A stretch of DNA of 64,000 nucleotides, from the NCBI GenBank assembly GCA_001874155.1, contig MPDB01000001.1, forward strand, positions 62,001 through 126,000, given 5' to 3'. Origin of the DNA: Vibrio sp. MedPE-SWchi. Lineage in GTDB: Bacteria; Pseudomonadota; Gammaproteobacteria; Enterobacterales; Vibrionaceae. Below the pieces are notes generated by a model that did no database searches, was not told the DNA's origin, and saw nothing but the letters and a program-made list of their open reading frames with translations. Numbering within the stretch: position 1 is the first letter of the stretch; every line of letters begins with the position of its first letter. Below are positions 22,125 to 30,675 of the stretch, in pieces. The position numbers and the translations under genes are program-made.

Positions 22125-22125
22125 A

Positions 22126-22151
22126 ATTAAAGGGCCAAATGGCCCTTTAAT
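22126..22151 (+). terminator. Hairpin terminator of the adhesin gene
   Basis: Perfect 11-base-pair stem ATTAAAGGGCC / GGCCCTTTAAT with loop aaat, directly after the stop codon. Confidence 0.8.
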
Positions 22152-22168
22152 TAGCTCTTACATATAAA

Positions 22169-22200
22169 AAGCCCGAAGTCCTATTAAGAACTTCGGGCTT
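22169..22200. terminator. Bidirectional intrinsic terminator
   Basis: Stem AAGCCCGAAGT / ACTTCGGGCTT with loop of 10 bases. On the plus strand CTTTTAT follows; on the minus strand TTTTTATATG overlaps and follows the stem end. It backs up the adhesin terminator and ends rlmI. Confidence 0.85.
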
Positions 22201-22223
22201 CTTTTATTTGGTATATTGAGAAT

Positions 22224-23417
22224 TTAGAGAACTTTACAAGCAAAGCCTTTCAAGTAGAAACCTTCAGGGTAAGCAGTGTCGATTACATGGTCAGCTGCTT
22301 GCTCAAATCGCTCAACAAACTTAACACTACGGCCAGCGTCTAGTGCCGCATCGGCAATCACTTTCTGGAACAGATCTGTGCTCATTAAACCTGAGCAAGA
22401 ATACGTCAGTAGTGTGCCGCCAGGCTTAAGGATTTGCATCGCTAGCATGTTGATGTCTTTATAACCGTTGGCGCCAGAGGTGAGATTGTTTTTGCTTGAA
22501 ACAAACTTAGGCGGGTCCATCACAATGACATCAAACTTCGTGCCTTGATCACGGTATTCACGAAGCAGTTTGAACACGTCAGCGTTTAGGAACACCGCGC
22601 GTTTTTTCGAGATATCAAACTCATTGAGCTCTGCATTGTATTTCGCTGTATCAAGCGCTAGTTGCGAAACGTCTGCGTTGATAACGCGCTTAGCACCACC
22701 TTTTAGAGCGTACAAACCAAAGCCACCGGTGTAAGAAAAGCAGTTAAGCACTTCTTTGTCTTTTACGTACTTCATAGACTGCTGACGGCTATCGCGTTGA
22801 TCCAGGTAGAAACCTGTCTTGTGACCATTGATGATATCAACGCTGATCTTAACGCCATTTTCTTCAATGATGATTGACTCAGGTGGTGTATCACCATGAA
22901 GAACGCCTACGGTTTGTTCTAACCCTTCTTTTTTACGAACGGCCACATCAGAACGTTCGTAAATATTGCACTCAGGGAAGCATTCGCATAAAGCGTCAAC
23001 AATAAGGGGCTTGTGGTATTCAGCGCCCGCACTGAGCAGCTGGCAAACAAGATAATTCTGAAACTTATCGATGGTAATGCCCGGCAGCGAGTCAGACTCA
23101 GCGGCGATCAAGCGGTAACCGGTTAGACCGTCACGTTCAATAATGTCTTCACGAAGAAGTTGTGCCTGCTGTATTTTTTCAACAAAGAACGTTTTATCGA
23201 TATCACGTTTCTCAAAGCTCCACACGCGAGCGCGAATTTGAGAAGTGGGAGAGTAAGCTGCTTTTGCAAGCCATTTACCATCGTTAGCATAGACATCTAC
23301 GGTTTGGCCGGATTGAGGGTCACCTTCAACACGTTGGATGCCACGGGAGAAAATCCACGGATGTTTGCGACGTAATGATTTGTCACGGCCTTTGACTAGG
23401 TAAATAGCAGGAGTCAT
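22224..23417 (-). CDS. rlmI: RlmI, 23S rRNA m5C1962 methyltransferase
   Basis: SAM-dependent RNA methyltransferase that makes 5-methylcytosine at position 1962 of 23S rRNA. It has 397 residues, against 396 in E. coli. An N-terminal PUA domain begins with [22 protein letters not shown], a central EEHEH-like domain follows, and the Rossmann methyltransferase domain has [24 protein letters not shown] and TYSCSG; the cysteine of the last motif is the expected catalytic one. Monocistronic and not related to the adhesin next to it. Confidence 0.95.
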   Translation of the reverse strand: MTPAIYLVKGRDKSLRRKHPWIFSRGIQRVEGDPQSGQTVDVYANDGKWLAKAAYSPTSQIRARVWSFEKRDIDKTFFVEKIQQAQLLREDIIERDGLTGYRLIAAESDSLPGITIDKFQNYLVCQLLSAGAEYHKPLIVDALCECFPECNIYERSDVAVRKKEGLEQTVGVLHGDTPPESIIIEENGVKISVDIINGHKTGFYLDQRDSRQQSMKYVKDKEVLNCFSYTGGFGLYALKGGAKRVINADVSQLALDTAKYNAELNEFDISKKRAVFLNADVFKLLREYRDQGTKFDVIVMDPPKFVSSKNNLTSGANGYKDINMLAMQILKPGGTLLTYSCSGLMSTDLFQKVIADAALDAGRSVKFVERFEQAADHVIDTAYPEGFYLKGFACKVL

Positions 23418-23527
23418 TTTCTTGCTCTGTAAATTTAGGGTGGGGTATTGTCTTGCAACCGATAGTAAAAAGCAATCAGAGAGTCGTTTCTAAACAATAA
23501 GGATGTAGGTAGTTGTTCGGATGATAG

Positions 23528-23552
23528 AGAGCCTAGATGATGCCTAGGCTCT
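23528..23552. terminator. Hairpin after the nitroreductase gene
   Basis: Nine-base-pair stem AGAGCCTAG / CTAGGCTCT, loop atgatgc, 12 bases downstream of the nitroreductase stop. It has no T run on either side, so intrinsic termination is doubtful. Confidence 0.4.
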
Positions 23553-23563
23553 ATACTGGTTTA

Positions 23564-24220
23564 TTAGAGCACGTTGACCACATCCTCTAAGTTCAAACGT
23601 GATTTAGGGAGTTGTGCATTGAAGTCTTCATCTAGATGGTGGTAACCAATCGCTAACGCCACTTCACATTTGTAACCATTTAGCTCTTTTGCAAACTCTA
23701 AGCTTATTTGATCGCTATCTACCCCTTCCATGGTTGTAGAATCGATATTTAAACGCGCGAGAACATGGAGGGTGTTACCTAACGCTAAATAGAGCTGTGA
23801 CTTAGTCCATGCTGCCGTGTCACCGTCTTTATCCGTGTTAAGTTCAGCAAAGGCAAAACCGCCAAATGCTTGCTCACGGTTTTCCGGCTTAGTGCGACCA
23901 TCTTCAATACCTTTATCAACCACGTTCGCATAATCTTCTCTGGTGTAGCGAGGGTTATGGGCAAACAGAATAATATGGGACGATGCCATGACATGTGGAC
24001 GATTAAATTGGTGCATGTGTTTAAACGTCGCGTCCATTCTTTGTTTTGCACTCTCGCTCTCAATGACTATAAATTTCCAAGGCTGAGAGTTAATTGAAGA
24101 CGCAGAAAGGCGCATGGCTTCGTATAGAATATCGAGTTGCGCTTGAGGGACGCGTCTAGTTGAGTCATAACGCTTTGTTGTGTAACGCTTGTTTAGGTCT
24201 TTAATAATGCTATTTGACAT
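23564..24220 (-). CDS. Nitroreductase-family NAD(P)H:flavin-dependent oxidoreductase
   Basis: FMN-dependent oxidoreductase of the NfsB/nitroreductase fold, about 218 residues, probably reducing quinones or nitro compounds in the cytosol. FMN-binding signatures are the N-terminal KRYTTKRYD and RLSASSINSQPWKFIVIES, and near the C-terminus EVALAIGYHHLDEDFNAQLPKSRL. I chose MSNSI at 24220; an in-frame ATG at 24235 adds MIGTT. It is followed upstream on the same strand by a YgiN-like monooxygenase gene, 60 bases away, and both are divergent from a LysR regulator, which suggests a small inducible detoxification unit. Confidence 0.85.
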   Translation of the reverse strand: MSNSIIKDLNKRYTTKRYDSTRRVPQAQLDILYEAMRLSASSINSQPWKFIVIESESAKQRMDATFKHMHQFNRPHVMASSHIILFAHNPRYTREDYANVVDKGIEDGRTKPENREQAFGGFAFAELNTDKDGDTAAWTKSQLYLALGNTLHVLARLNIDSTTMEGVDSDQISLEFAKELNGYKCEVALAIGYHHLDEDFNAQLPKSRLNLEDVVNVL

Positions 24221-24279
24221 AGTTGTTCCAATCATCTCGAGTAGACAGCTAAGTGAAGGTGCAATCTCTCAAAGGAGAA

Positions 24280-24570
24280 TTATGCGATGTGAGACATTTC
24301 GTTAAGCGTAAACTGCTCAACACAGCCTTCTGTTGCGGCCATATAATCAGCTAGATGGGTGTTGCCCATATGCTTTTGCCATAATTCACGTGAAGTCCAG
24401 TTTTCATAGAACAGAAAGTGTGCCGGGTTATCATTATCTTGATGAAGGTCATAGTTAATGCATCCCTCTTCAGCACGCGTTACTTCGATGAGTTTTAACA
24501 GTTCACTTTTAACCAAATCAATCTGATCTTTTTTAGCAATAATGTTGGCAACGATGGTTAGCTTAGTCAT
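24280..24570 (-). CDS. YgiN-like antibiotic biosynthesis monooxygenase (ABM) domain protein
   Basis: Small dimeric ferredoxin-like-fold protein of 96 residues. The ABM pattern is clear: TIVANIIAKKDQIDLVKSELLKLIEVTRAEEGCINYDLHQDNDNPAHFLFYENWTSRELWQKHM. Relatives such as E. coli YgiN act on quinols, but the substrate here is not shown. It lies first in a probable two-gene operon with the nitroreductase and divergent from the LysR gene, consistent with joint quinone redox cycling. Confidence 0.85.
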   Translation of the reverse strand: MTKLTIVANIIAKKDQIDLVKSELLKLIEVTRAEEGCINYDLHQDNDNPAHFLFYENWTSRELWQKHMGNTHLADYMAATEGCVEQFTLNEMSHIA

Positions 24571-24674
24571 GGTGTTTTCCTTAATGTTTTAGCCAGTGAA
24601 AGGCGGGTTACCGTTTCGTATAGCGTAATAGTAGTGCGGTTTGACTAAGTTAAAAACCACGTCATACTAGAATG

Positions 24675-24697
24675 ATTATCAAATTATTTTTGATAAT
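24675..24697. promoter_or_regulatory. Candidate LysR operator between divergent genes
   Basis: Perfect inverted repeat ATTATCAAA - ttatt - TTTGATAAT, 66 bases before lysR-type start 24763 and 105 bases before the monooxygenase start. Size, symmetry and position fit a LysR-family box (TATCA-N9-TGATA core). Confidence 0.6.
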
Positions 24698-24762
24698 GTG
24701 CTTTTGTTATTACTAACATGAATAGATAGTGAGTAATTAGTACTTCATGAGGAAAAGATCTA

Positions 24763-25698
24763 ATGCAAACGGAAGACCTAAAAATTGTCGTTAAAGTCTC
24801 AGAGCTTAAGAGTATTTCTTCGGCTGCCGCTTCGTTAGATTTGAGCGTGGCAACAGCTAGCGCAGCGATAAAAAGAGTTGAGCAGCAACTTGGCGCTGAG
24901 CTTTTTGTTAGAACTACAAGACACCTACGGCTTTCTACAGTGGGCGAACGATACATTCCGCAATGTGAACAAGCGCTTCAGATGCTTGCTCAAGCCAAAT
25001 TGAATATGAAGGAAGATCTCGACATTATTGACGGCGAAATGCGAATATCGGCTTCCTCCGATCTAGGAAGAAATCTCGCTAACGACTGGCTAAATGAGTT
25101 CATGGCACTTTACCCGCAAGTGACTTTGAGGACGTACATTAGTGATAGCAATGTGGACTTCTATCGGGACTCAATAGACATGGCGTTGAGATACGGAGCG
25201 CCGAAAGATTCTAACCTGTATGGATTCAAAATATGTGATGTTCCACGAATACTGTGCGCAAGCAATGAGTATCTTGAAAAAAACGGTACACCGACAAACC
25301 TTAAAGATCTCACAAACCACAATGCACTGCTTTATCAATTGCATGATGTATTGCATGACACATGGGAGTTTAAGCATGAGGGGCTGCGACATAAGGTTAG
25401 GTTGAAAGGGAATCGTTCTTCTAATGATGCTGACTTAGTCAGGCGGTGGTGTGCGGCCGGGCATGGTATTTCGATAAAGTCGTGTCTGGACATGTATCAG
25501 GATATTCTGCTTGGAAATGTTGTTCCTATCATGCCTAGCTTTGTTCCTGAACCAACAGAGTTGTGGCTCGTGGTTCCTAGTAGGCAGTCTATCACCCCAG
25601 TTGTTCGACTATTACGAGATATGTTTAGAGAGAGGTCGCAAGAGGTGCTAACAAAACTGATAGAGCTGGGAGCTATAAATAAAAATGCACTAAAGTAG
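24763..25698 (+). CDS. LysR-family transcriptional regulator
   Basis: DNA-binding regulator of 311 residues. The N-terminal winged helix-turn-helix (1-60) reads DLKIVVKVSELKSISSAAASLDLSVATASAAIKRVEQQLGAELFVRTTRHLRLSTVGE, followed by the substrate-binding domain from about residue 90. It is divergent from the YgiN-like/nitroreductase pair, with a perfect inverted repeat between them, so those two genes are the likely targets and the regulator may control itself. The inducer is unknown; a quinone or electrophile would fit the neighbours. Confidence 0.9.
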   Translation: MQTEDLKIVVKVSELKSISSAAASLDLSVATASAAIKRVEQQLGAELFVRTTRHLRLSTVGERYIPQCEQALQMLAQAKLNMKEDLDIIDGEMRISASSDLGRNLANDWLNEFMALYPQVTLRTYISDSNVDFYRDSIDMALRYGAPKDSNLYGFKICDVPRILCASNEYLEKNGTPTNLKDLTNHNALLYQLHDVLHDTWEFKHEGLRHKVRLKGNRSSNDADLVRRWCAAGHGISIKSCLDMYQDILLGNVVPIMPSFVPEPTELWLVVPSRQSITPVVRLLRDMFRERSQEVLTKLIELGAINKNALK

Positions 25699-25783
25699 AT
25701 TGATGAACTGGCATCTAACATGAAATTCAACTCGATTTACATAGTAAATTAGGCTCTGAGTTCGTGCTCTGAGAGATAAACAA

Positions 25784-25815
25784 AAGCCCAACACGAGGTT
25801 AGTCGTATTGGGCTT
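25784..25815 (-). terminator. Intrinsic terminator of relV
   Basis: Stem built from AAGCCCAA / TTGGGCTT with an extra ACG/CGT pairing inside, followed on the minus strand by TTTTGTTT. It lies 36 bases beyond the relV stop. Confidence 0.75.
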
Positions 25816-25851
25816 AAACATTATAGAGCGCGTAAATTTAAGAGTGTGTAG

Positions 25852-26625
25852 TTACGCCGCTTTTAGGTGCGTTGTAATATAGGGCTGCCAAGCATCTTGA
25901 TACATCTGCAATGATTGACTTCTCATCTTACTGATTTTTGTAACCTCTAACTGCGTTAATTCACGTTGCTCATAAGCGGCATTTCGCTCAATGTGCTGAA
26001 TTACTTCATACAGTTCATGCTCTGGACCGTTTTTAACATCAGCAATGGCTTTAAGGTGAAGTTGCACCTCGGCAATAATGTTTGTTTTTGGCAACTTTAC
26101 TAATAGGTTAAGGTCGCGATAGCCAGATGCAGCGGGGTTTTTAAAGCGATTCTTTACTTTTACGATATCGGTTTCTCTATCTAGAGCTTCGTAAACCTCC
26201 ATCAAACTTTCCACATCATCGGCAACGATGGTTGCTCGAGCAATGTCAGTGATGCGTTCTACTTTACCATTGAGTTCGTGCTTAATTTTCTCTTGAGCAC
26301 GCTGAGAAGATTTGATGCCAGCGAAATACGCATTGGTCTGAGTCAATAGTGCTGTACTGTTGCAGATGTCTTCTAACTCATACTGTCCTTGGTGAGATTT
26401 GCTGTATAGCGTGTCGAAATCAGAATGTTGCTGAAGAGGAGTAACGTCGGTAGACGGGATGCCGTACAAACCACTTAAGTTGTGTTTGAATAGCTTGGCA
26501 CAAACTTCGTTGTGACTTGGTGATAATTTATCATCACTACCAGGAGCCATGGGTAGTGCGGCGAATGCAGGTGTACGAGTCAGCATAAATAGCATGATTG
26601 CTGTCGTACGAAGAAATAAATTCAT
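25852..26625 (-). CDS. relV: RelV, small (p)ppGpp synthetase
   Basis: RelA/SpoT-fold synthetase of 257 residues, matching the Vibrio-specific third alarmone synthetase RelV (VC1224 in V. cholerae), which makes (p)ppGpp when RelA and SpoT are absent. Visible synthetase elements are KSSQRAQEKIKHELNGK with R109, TDIARATI with D127, the G-loop-like SGYRDLNLLVKL with Y169, and the nucleotide-binding AEVQLHL with E186 and Q188. There is no hydrolase, TGS or ACT domain. Oddly, residues 1-22 look like a signal peptide (MNLFLRTTAIMLFMLTRTPAFA|A), although the substrates ATP and GTP/GDP are cytosolic. The gene order relV - tpm - purT supports the identification. Confidence 0.85.
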   Translation of the reverse strand: MNLFLRTTAIMLFMLTRTPAFAALPMAPGSDDKLSPSHNEVCAKLFKHNLSGLYGIPSTDVTPLQQHSDFDTLYSKSHQGQYELEDICNSTALLTQTNAYFAGIKSSQRAQEKIKHELNGKVERITDIARATIVADDVESLMEVYEALDRETDIVKVKNRFKNPAASGYRDLNLLVKLPKTNIIAEVQLHLKAIADVKNGPEHELYEVIQHIERNAAYEQRELTQLEVTKISKMRSQSLQMYQDAWQPYITTHLKAA

Positions 26626-26981
26626 TCACTCTCCTTAATATGGAAGACTTAGTAAAAAGTGGCATTTAAAGGCACTAAGAACAACTCATTTAAGCAGCTA
26701 CTACATTATATTGGGTTTGCCGGGTCTAATTCCAATAGTCAAACCTTCGTTAGTGCTCAACTTGTGTTCCGGATCACATGAATTCAGAAGCTACCGTTTT
26801 CAATGACCTATTGCCAAGTTACACATCCATTATAAGCGTTGAGTATTAATCGAAGATGAACGTCGCTGTTATATATTAAGATTGAGTGAAGAGTGAAATT
26901 ATTGCGATTTAAATCGTTTGATGCGTTAATGCTTGATAGACTTTTCTACGCAACAATACTGAATTGATTAAAGGAAAATGA
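26626..26981. other. Intergenic region between relV and tpm
   Basis: 356 bases separating divergent genes, no open frame with coding character. It holds a strong CRP-like site at 26763-26778 and otherwise AT-rich promoter-like sequence near both starts. I see no other clear structure. Confidence 0.6.
26763..26778. promoter_or_regulatory. CRP-like binding site
   Basis: TGTGT-TCCGGA-TCACA matches the CRP consensus TGTGA-N6-TCACA at 9 of 10 positions. It is 138 bases before relV and about 204 bases before tpm, so relV is the more likely target. Confidence 0.55.
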
Positions 26982-27632
26982 ATGCAAGACCCTGAATTTT
27001 GGCACAACAAGTGGGCAGCCAACCAAATTGGATTTCACTTAGACGATGTAAACCCTTTACTCGTTCAGTTTTGGTCCAAGACAGAACCTAAAAGAGACGA
27101 GTCGGTATTTGTACCTTTGTGTGGTAAATCGGAAGACTTGGTTTGGCTCGCTAGTAAGCATGACGATGTACAGGGCGTTGAGCTAAGCAACATTGCGGTT
27201 CGTTCGTTTTTTGCTGAACATTTTTACACGCCGATGGTTACAACTCTAAACGGCCAACATGAGTTGTATCAGTTTGATGAATTGTCTATTTATACGGGGG
27301 ATGTCTTCACAGCTCCTGTTTCTAAGGTCGATATTATCTATGATCGTGCAGCACTGATCGCTCTGCCGGAAAGCATGCGCAGTGACTATGTAGCGTTGAT
27401 AAAATCGAAACTCACGCAGGCTGGGCGTATCTTGTTAGTCACATTGGATTATGATCAAGCTGAAATGACAGGTCCTCCCTTTAGTGTGCCAAAAAGTGTA
27501 GTGGAAGCCCTGTTCTCTGAGTATAAAGTGACGCATTTATATCGTGATGACGCAGATGAAAACCACCCTAAAAGAGCAAAGAAAGGATTAAGCCGATTTG
27601 CAGAAGAGGTGTGGTTAATCGAGCAACATTAA
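26982..27632 (+). CDS. tpm: Thiopurine S-methyltransferase (TPMT)
   Basis: SAM-dependent methyltransferase of 216 residues, near the 218 of bacterial tpm products that methylate thiopurines and, in some bacteria, selenite and tellurite. The N-terminus [22 protein letters not shown] is highly characteristic, followed by the SAM segment [28 protein letters not shown] and [13 protein letters not shown]. Monocistronic, with AAAGGAAA before the ATG, and closed by a bidirectional terminator. Confidence 0.93.
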   Translation: MQDPEFWHNKWAANQIGFHLDDVNPLLVQFWSKTEPKRDESVFVPLCGKSEDLVWLASKHDDVQGVELSNIAVRSFFAEHFYTPMVTTLNGQHELYQFDELSIYTGDVFTAPVSKVDIIYDRAALIALPESMRSDYVALIKSKLTQAGRILLVTLDYDQAEMTGPPFSVPKSVVEALFSEYKVTHLYRDDADENHPKRAKKGLSRFAEEVWLIEQH

Positions 27633-27654
27633 CGCTCCCTCAATCCACAGATAC

Positions 27655-27703
27655 AAAAAATCCTAACTCACGTGTTTAGCTTAACCCGTGGTTAGGATTT
27701 TTT
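27655..27703. terminator. Bidirectional intrinsic terminator
   Basis: Long stem with arms about 27655-27672 and 27687-27703; the core is AAATCCTAAC / GTTAGGATTT plus CACG / CGTG. A and T runs flank it, and it lies between the convergent tpm and purT genes. Confidence 0.85.
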
Positions 27704-27784
27704 TCGTTTGTCGCCGCTTTTTGCTAATAGCTGTAAATAGAAAATCTAGATCTTACTCATGAATCATCTCACAAGCTGATTTTT

Positions 27785-28960
27785 CTAATAGCTAATTTTG
27801 ATTTTATTAGCACTTTCAATCGCATCTTCAATCGCTTTATCCACGCTATCACGACGCGTTAAAGACACACCTAATCTGCGGCGACCATCAATGTCTGGCT
27901 TACCAAATAAACGGACTTGCGTTTGAGGTAAAGCCAGTGCTTCATTGAGCCCTTCGTAACGAAGATTTGTAGAAGTACCTTGACCTAACACAACAGCTGA
28001 CGCAGCAGCGCCATATTGAGTTATGGTGTTTATTGGCATGCCAGTGAACGCACGTACATGGAGAGCAAACTCAGAAAGCTCTTGAGAGATGAGTGTTACT
28101 AAGCCTGTATCATGTGGGCGAGGGGAGACTTCATTGAAAATAACTTTATCGCCTTTAATGAAGAGTTCAACACCAAAAATACCGTAACCGCCGAGCGCAT
28201 TAACGATCTTCTCTGCGCTGTATTCCGCAGCCTTGCGAGCCATATCCGTCATAGCTTGAGGTTGCCACGATTCACGGTAATCTCCATCTTCTTGACGGTG
28301 TCCAATAGGTTGGCAGAAATGAACGCCATCGACAGCGCGAACAGTAAGCAACGTGATCTCATAATCAAAATCAATGAAGCCTTCAACGATTACTCGACCA
28401 GCGCCAGTACGGCCGCCTTCTTGAGCGTAATCCCATGCCGATTGGATGTCTTCTTCAGTCTTCATGACACTCTGGCCTTTACCTGAAGAACTCATTACAG
28501 GTTTGCATACGCAAGGTAGACCAGCAAACTCTACTGCCGCTTTAAACTCTTCAAATGTGTCGGCAAACTTATACGGTGAAGTGGTGAGTTCTAATTCTTC
28601 AGCAGCAAGACGGCGAATACCTTCACGGTTCATAGTTAGCTTAGTGGCGTTCGCTGTTGGTACAACATTTAGCCCTTGGGCTTCCAGTTCAACAAGCTTA
28701 TCAGTCGCGATAGCTTCAATTTCAGGCACAACATAATCTGGTTTTTCTTTTTCGATTAAATCTTGCAGTGCTTCACCATCAAGCATATCCAAAACATGGC
28801 TGCGGTGGGCAACTTGCATCGCTGGTGCATTTTCATAACGATCACAGGCGATAACTTCGAAACCCAGACGCTGACATTCAATCGCGACTTCTTTTCCCAG
28901 TTCGCCAGAACCAAGAAGTAAAACACGAGTCGCATCTTTGCTAGTTGCGGTACCAAACAT
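27785..28960 (-). CDS. purT: PurT, formate-dependent GAR transformylase
   Basis: ATP-grasp enzyme of 391 residues (392 in E. coli) that formylates glycinamide ribonucleotide with formate and ATP in purine synthesis. The N-terminal [23 protein letters not shown] is the Rossmann-like GAR-binding part. The ATP-grasp region contains [17 protein letters not shown] and the metal ligands in [26 protein letters not shown] perfect PurR-type operator lies 62 bases upstream of the start, so repression by PurR with purines is very likely. Confidence 0.95.
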   Translation of the reverse strand: MFGTATSKDATRVLLLGSGELGKEVAIECQRLGFEVIACDRYENAPAMQVAHRSHVLDMLDGEALQDLIEKEKPDYVVPEIEAIATDKLVELEAQGLNVVPTANATKLTMNREGIRRLAAEELELTTSPYKFADTFEEFKAAVEFAGLPCVCKPVMSSSGKGQSVMKTEEDIQSAWDYAQEGGRTGAGRVIVEGFIDFDYEITLLTVRAVDGVHFCQPIGHRQEDGDYRESWQPQAMTDMARKAAEYSAEKIVNALGGYGIFGVELFIKGDKVIFNEVSPRPHDTGLVTLISQELSEFALHVRAFTGMPINTITQYGAAASAVVLGQGTSTNLRYEGLNEALALPQTQVRLFGKPDIDGRRRLGVSLTRRDSVDKAIEDAIESANKIKISY

Positions 28961-29021
28961 AAAAACCTCATCATCAATACTGATAGTAAATTCTGCGGGA
29001 ATAATACTGATAATCGAGATA

Positions 29022-29039
29022 AAAGCAAACGTTTGCTTT
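29022..29039. promoter_or_regulatory. PurR operator upstream of purT
   Basis: Perfect 18-base palindrome AAAGCAAAC-GTTTGCTTT, containing the PurR core GCAAACGTTTGC, 62 bases before the purT start. Confidence 0.85.
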
Positions 29040-29248
29040 GTGGCGCAAAATGAAATCTATTGAAGGGGGAATGTCTGCTAAAGCCTTGAGACTAAATAAC
29101 TAGTGGGCCATAGAGGAAAGTGACGTTTCATTGATCTAAAACGTAGTAAACAATTCCTAACACTTCAATAATAGTAGTCTTAAGAGTAAGGAGCATTGGC
29201 TCTATTTAATTACATGTCGTTATTTATCTCAGGAAGAGCTGCTAAACC

Positions 29249-30667
29249 ATGCGTCAGTATATGAAGTACATCATTCCCATCGTTATCCCATTAATCATTC
29301 TAATGTTGCCATTATCGGCGTTCCCTTTTGATGGGTTAACCATTATCCAACAAAGAGTCATTGCTATCTTCTTGCTAGCCGCTTTATGTTGGGTATTCGA
29401 ACCCATACCGATTTACGCGACATCAGTCGTGATTATCGTCTTGCTACTTTTAATGGTATCCAATAAAGGTGTGTTCTTTTTCCGATTGGATGAAGGGCAG
29501 CCTCATTTTGGTGAGCTGTTGCAGTATCAAGAAATTATGGCGACGTTCTCGAGCCCAATCATTATGCTATTTTTGGGTGGTTTCTTTTTGGCTATGGCAG
29601 CCACAAAATACCGACTAGACGTTAACCTAGCGCGTGTTTTACTCAAGCCGTTTGGTCAGAATCCAAAGTACGTGATGCTCGGGCTGATGCTGATCACCGG
29701 AATTTTTTCAATGTTCATGTCGAACACCGCAACAACGGCGATGATGCTTTCGATCCTGACCCCGGTGATTGCCGTGTTTGGTCCAAAAGACCCAGGTAGA
29801 ATAGCGTTTGCCCTCTGTATACCGGTTGCTGCGAACATTGGTGGAATAGGCACACCTATTGGTACGCCGCCCAACGCGATAGCACTTAAATATTTGGTCG
29901 GCGACAACCTGATTACGTTTGGTGAATGGATGGCGTTTGGTGTGCCGTTTGTTGTCATTATGATGGCGTTAGCTTGGTTCTTGATAGGCTTTATCTATAA
30001 AGCAGATCAGAAAACGATTGAGTTGAGCATTAAAGGTAAGTTCCTTAAGACACCGAAAGCGATCGTTGTATACATTACATTTGCAATGACAATTCTGCTT
30101 TGGCTAATGGGCTCATCACACGGCATGAACTCATATACCGTCGCTTTGATACCTGTAGCGGTATTCTCAATCACTGGCATCATTAATAAAGAAGATCTTA
30201 AGAAAATATCTTGGGATGTTCTTTGGCTCGTTTCGGGTGGTATTGCACTAGGGCTAGCGCTTGATAAAACGGGGCTTGCACAACTTATGGTTCACAGTAT
30301 TCCATTTGATGCTTACTCGCCATACGTTGTTTTGTTTGGAGCCGCCTTTCTTTGTCTACTCATGGCCAACTTTATGTCGCACACGGCAACAGCCAACTTG
30401 TTAATGCCAATCATGGCGGCGCTAGGTGCGTCAATGACGTCATTAACACCGCTTGGTGGGGAGCTGACGCTGATATTAGTGGTAACATTCGCCGCTTCAC
30501 TCGGTATGTCTTTGCCTATTAGTACGCCACCAAACGCATTGGCTCACGCTACCGGTCATGTTCAAACGAACCAAATGGCCAAAGTAGGGATTATCCTAGG
30601 AGTCGTTGGTGTCATGCTGAGCTTTGTTATGGTTTGGGTTCTGCATTCTGTTGGTCATATAGGTTGA
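29249..30667 (+). CDS. SLC13/DASS-family sodium-coupled anion transporter
   Basis: Inner-membrane carrier of 472 residues with about eleven membrane segments, in the divalent anion:sodium symporter family (relatives carry succinate, other dicarboxylates or sulfate). The first family motif SNTATTA is in ITGIFSMFMSNTATTAMM, followed by GTPIGTPPNA. In the second repeat the motif reads SHTATAN, with histidine where asparagine is usual, followed by LPISTPPNALAHATGH. It lies 8 bases before a histidine kinase and its receiver, so the three form an operon and the kinase may sense the carrier or its substrate. The substrate cannot be told from sequence alone. Confidence 0.88.
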   Translation: MRQYMKYIIPIVIPLIILMLPLSAFPFDGLTIIQQRVIAIFLLAALCWVFEPIPIYATSVVIIVLLLLMVSNKGVFFFRLDEGQPHFGELLQYQEIMATFSSPIIMLFLGGFFLAMAATKYRLDVNLARVLLKPFGQNPKYVMLGLMLITGIFSMFMSNTATTAMMLSILTPVIAVFGPKDPGRIAFALCIPVAANIGGIGTPIGTPPNAIALKYLVGDNLITFGEWMAFGVPFVVIMMALAWFLIGFIYKADQKTIELSIKGKFLKTPKAIVVYITFAMTILLWLMGSSHGMNSYTVALIPVAVFSITGIINKEDLKKISWDVLWLVSGGIALGLALDKTGLAQLMVHSIPFDAYSPYVVLFGAAFLCLLMANFMSHTATANLLMPIMAALGASMTSLTPLGGELTLILVVTFAASLGMSLPISTPPNALAHATGHVQTNQMAKVGIILGVVGVMLSFVMVWVLHSVGHIG

Positions 30668-30675
30668 TAGGCCCT

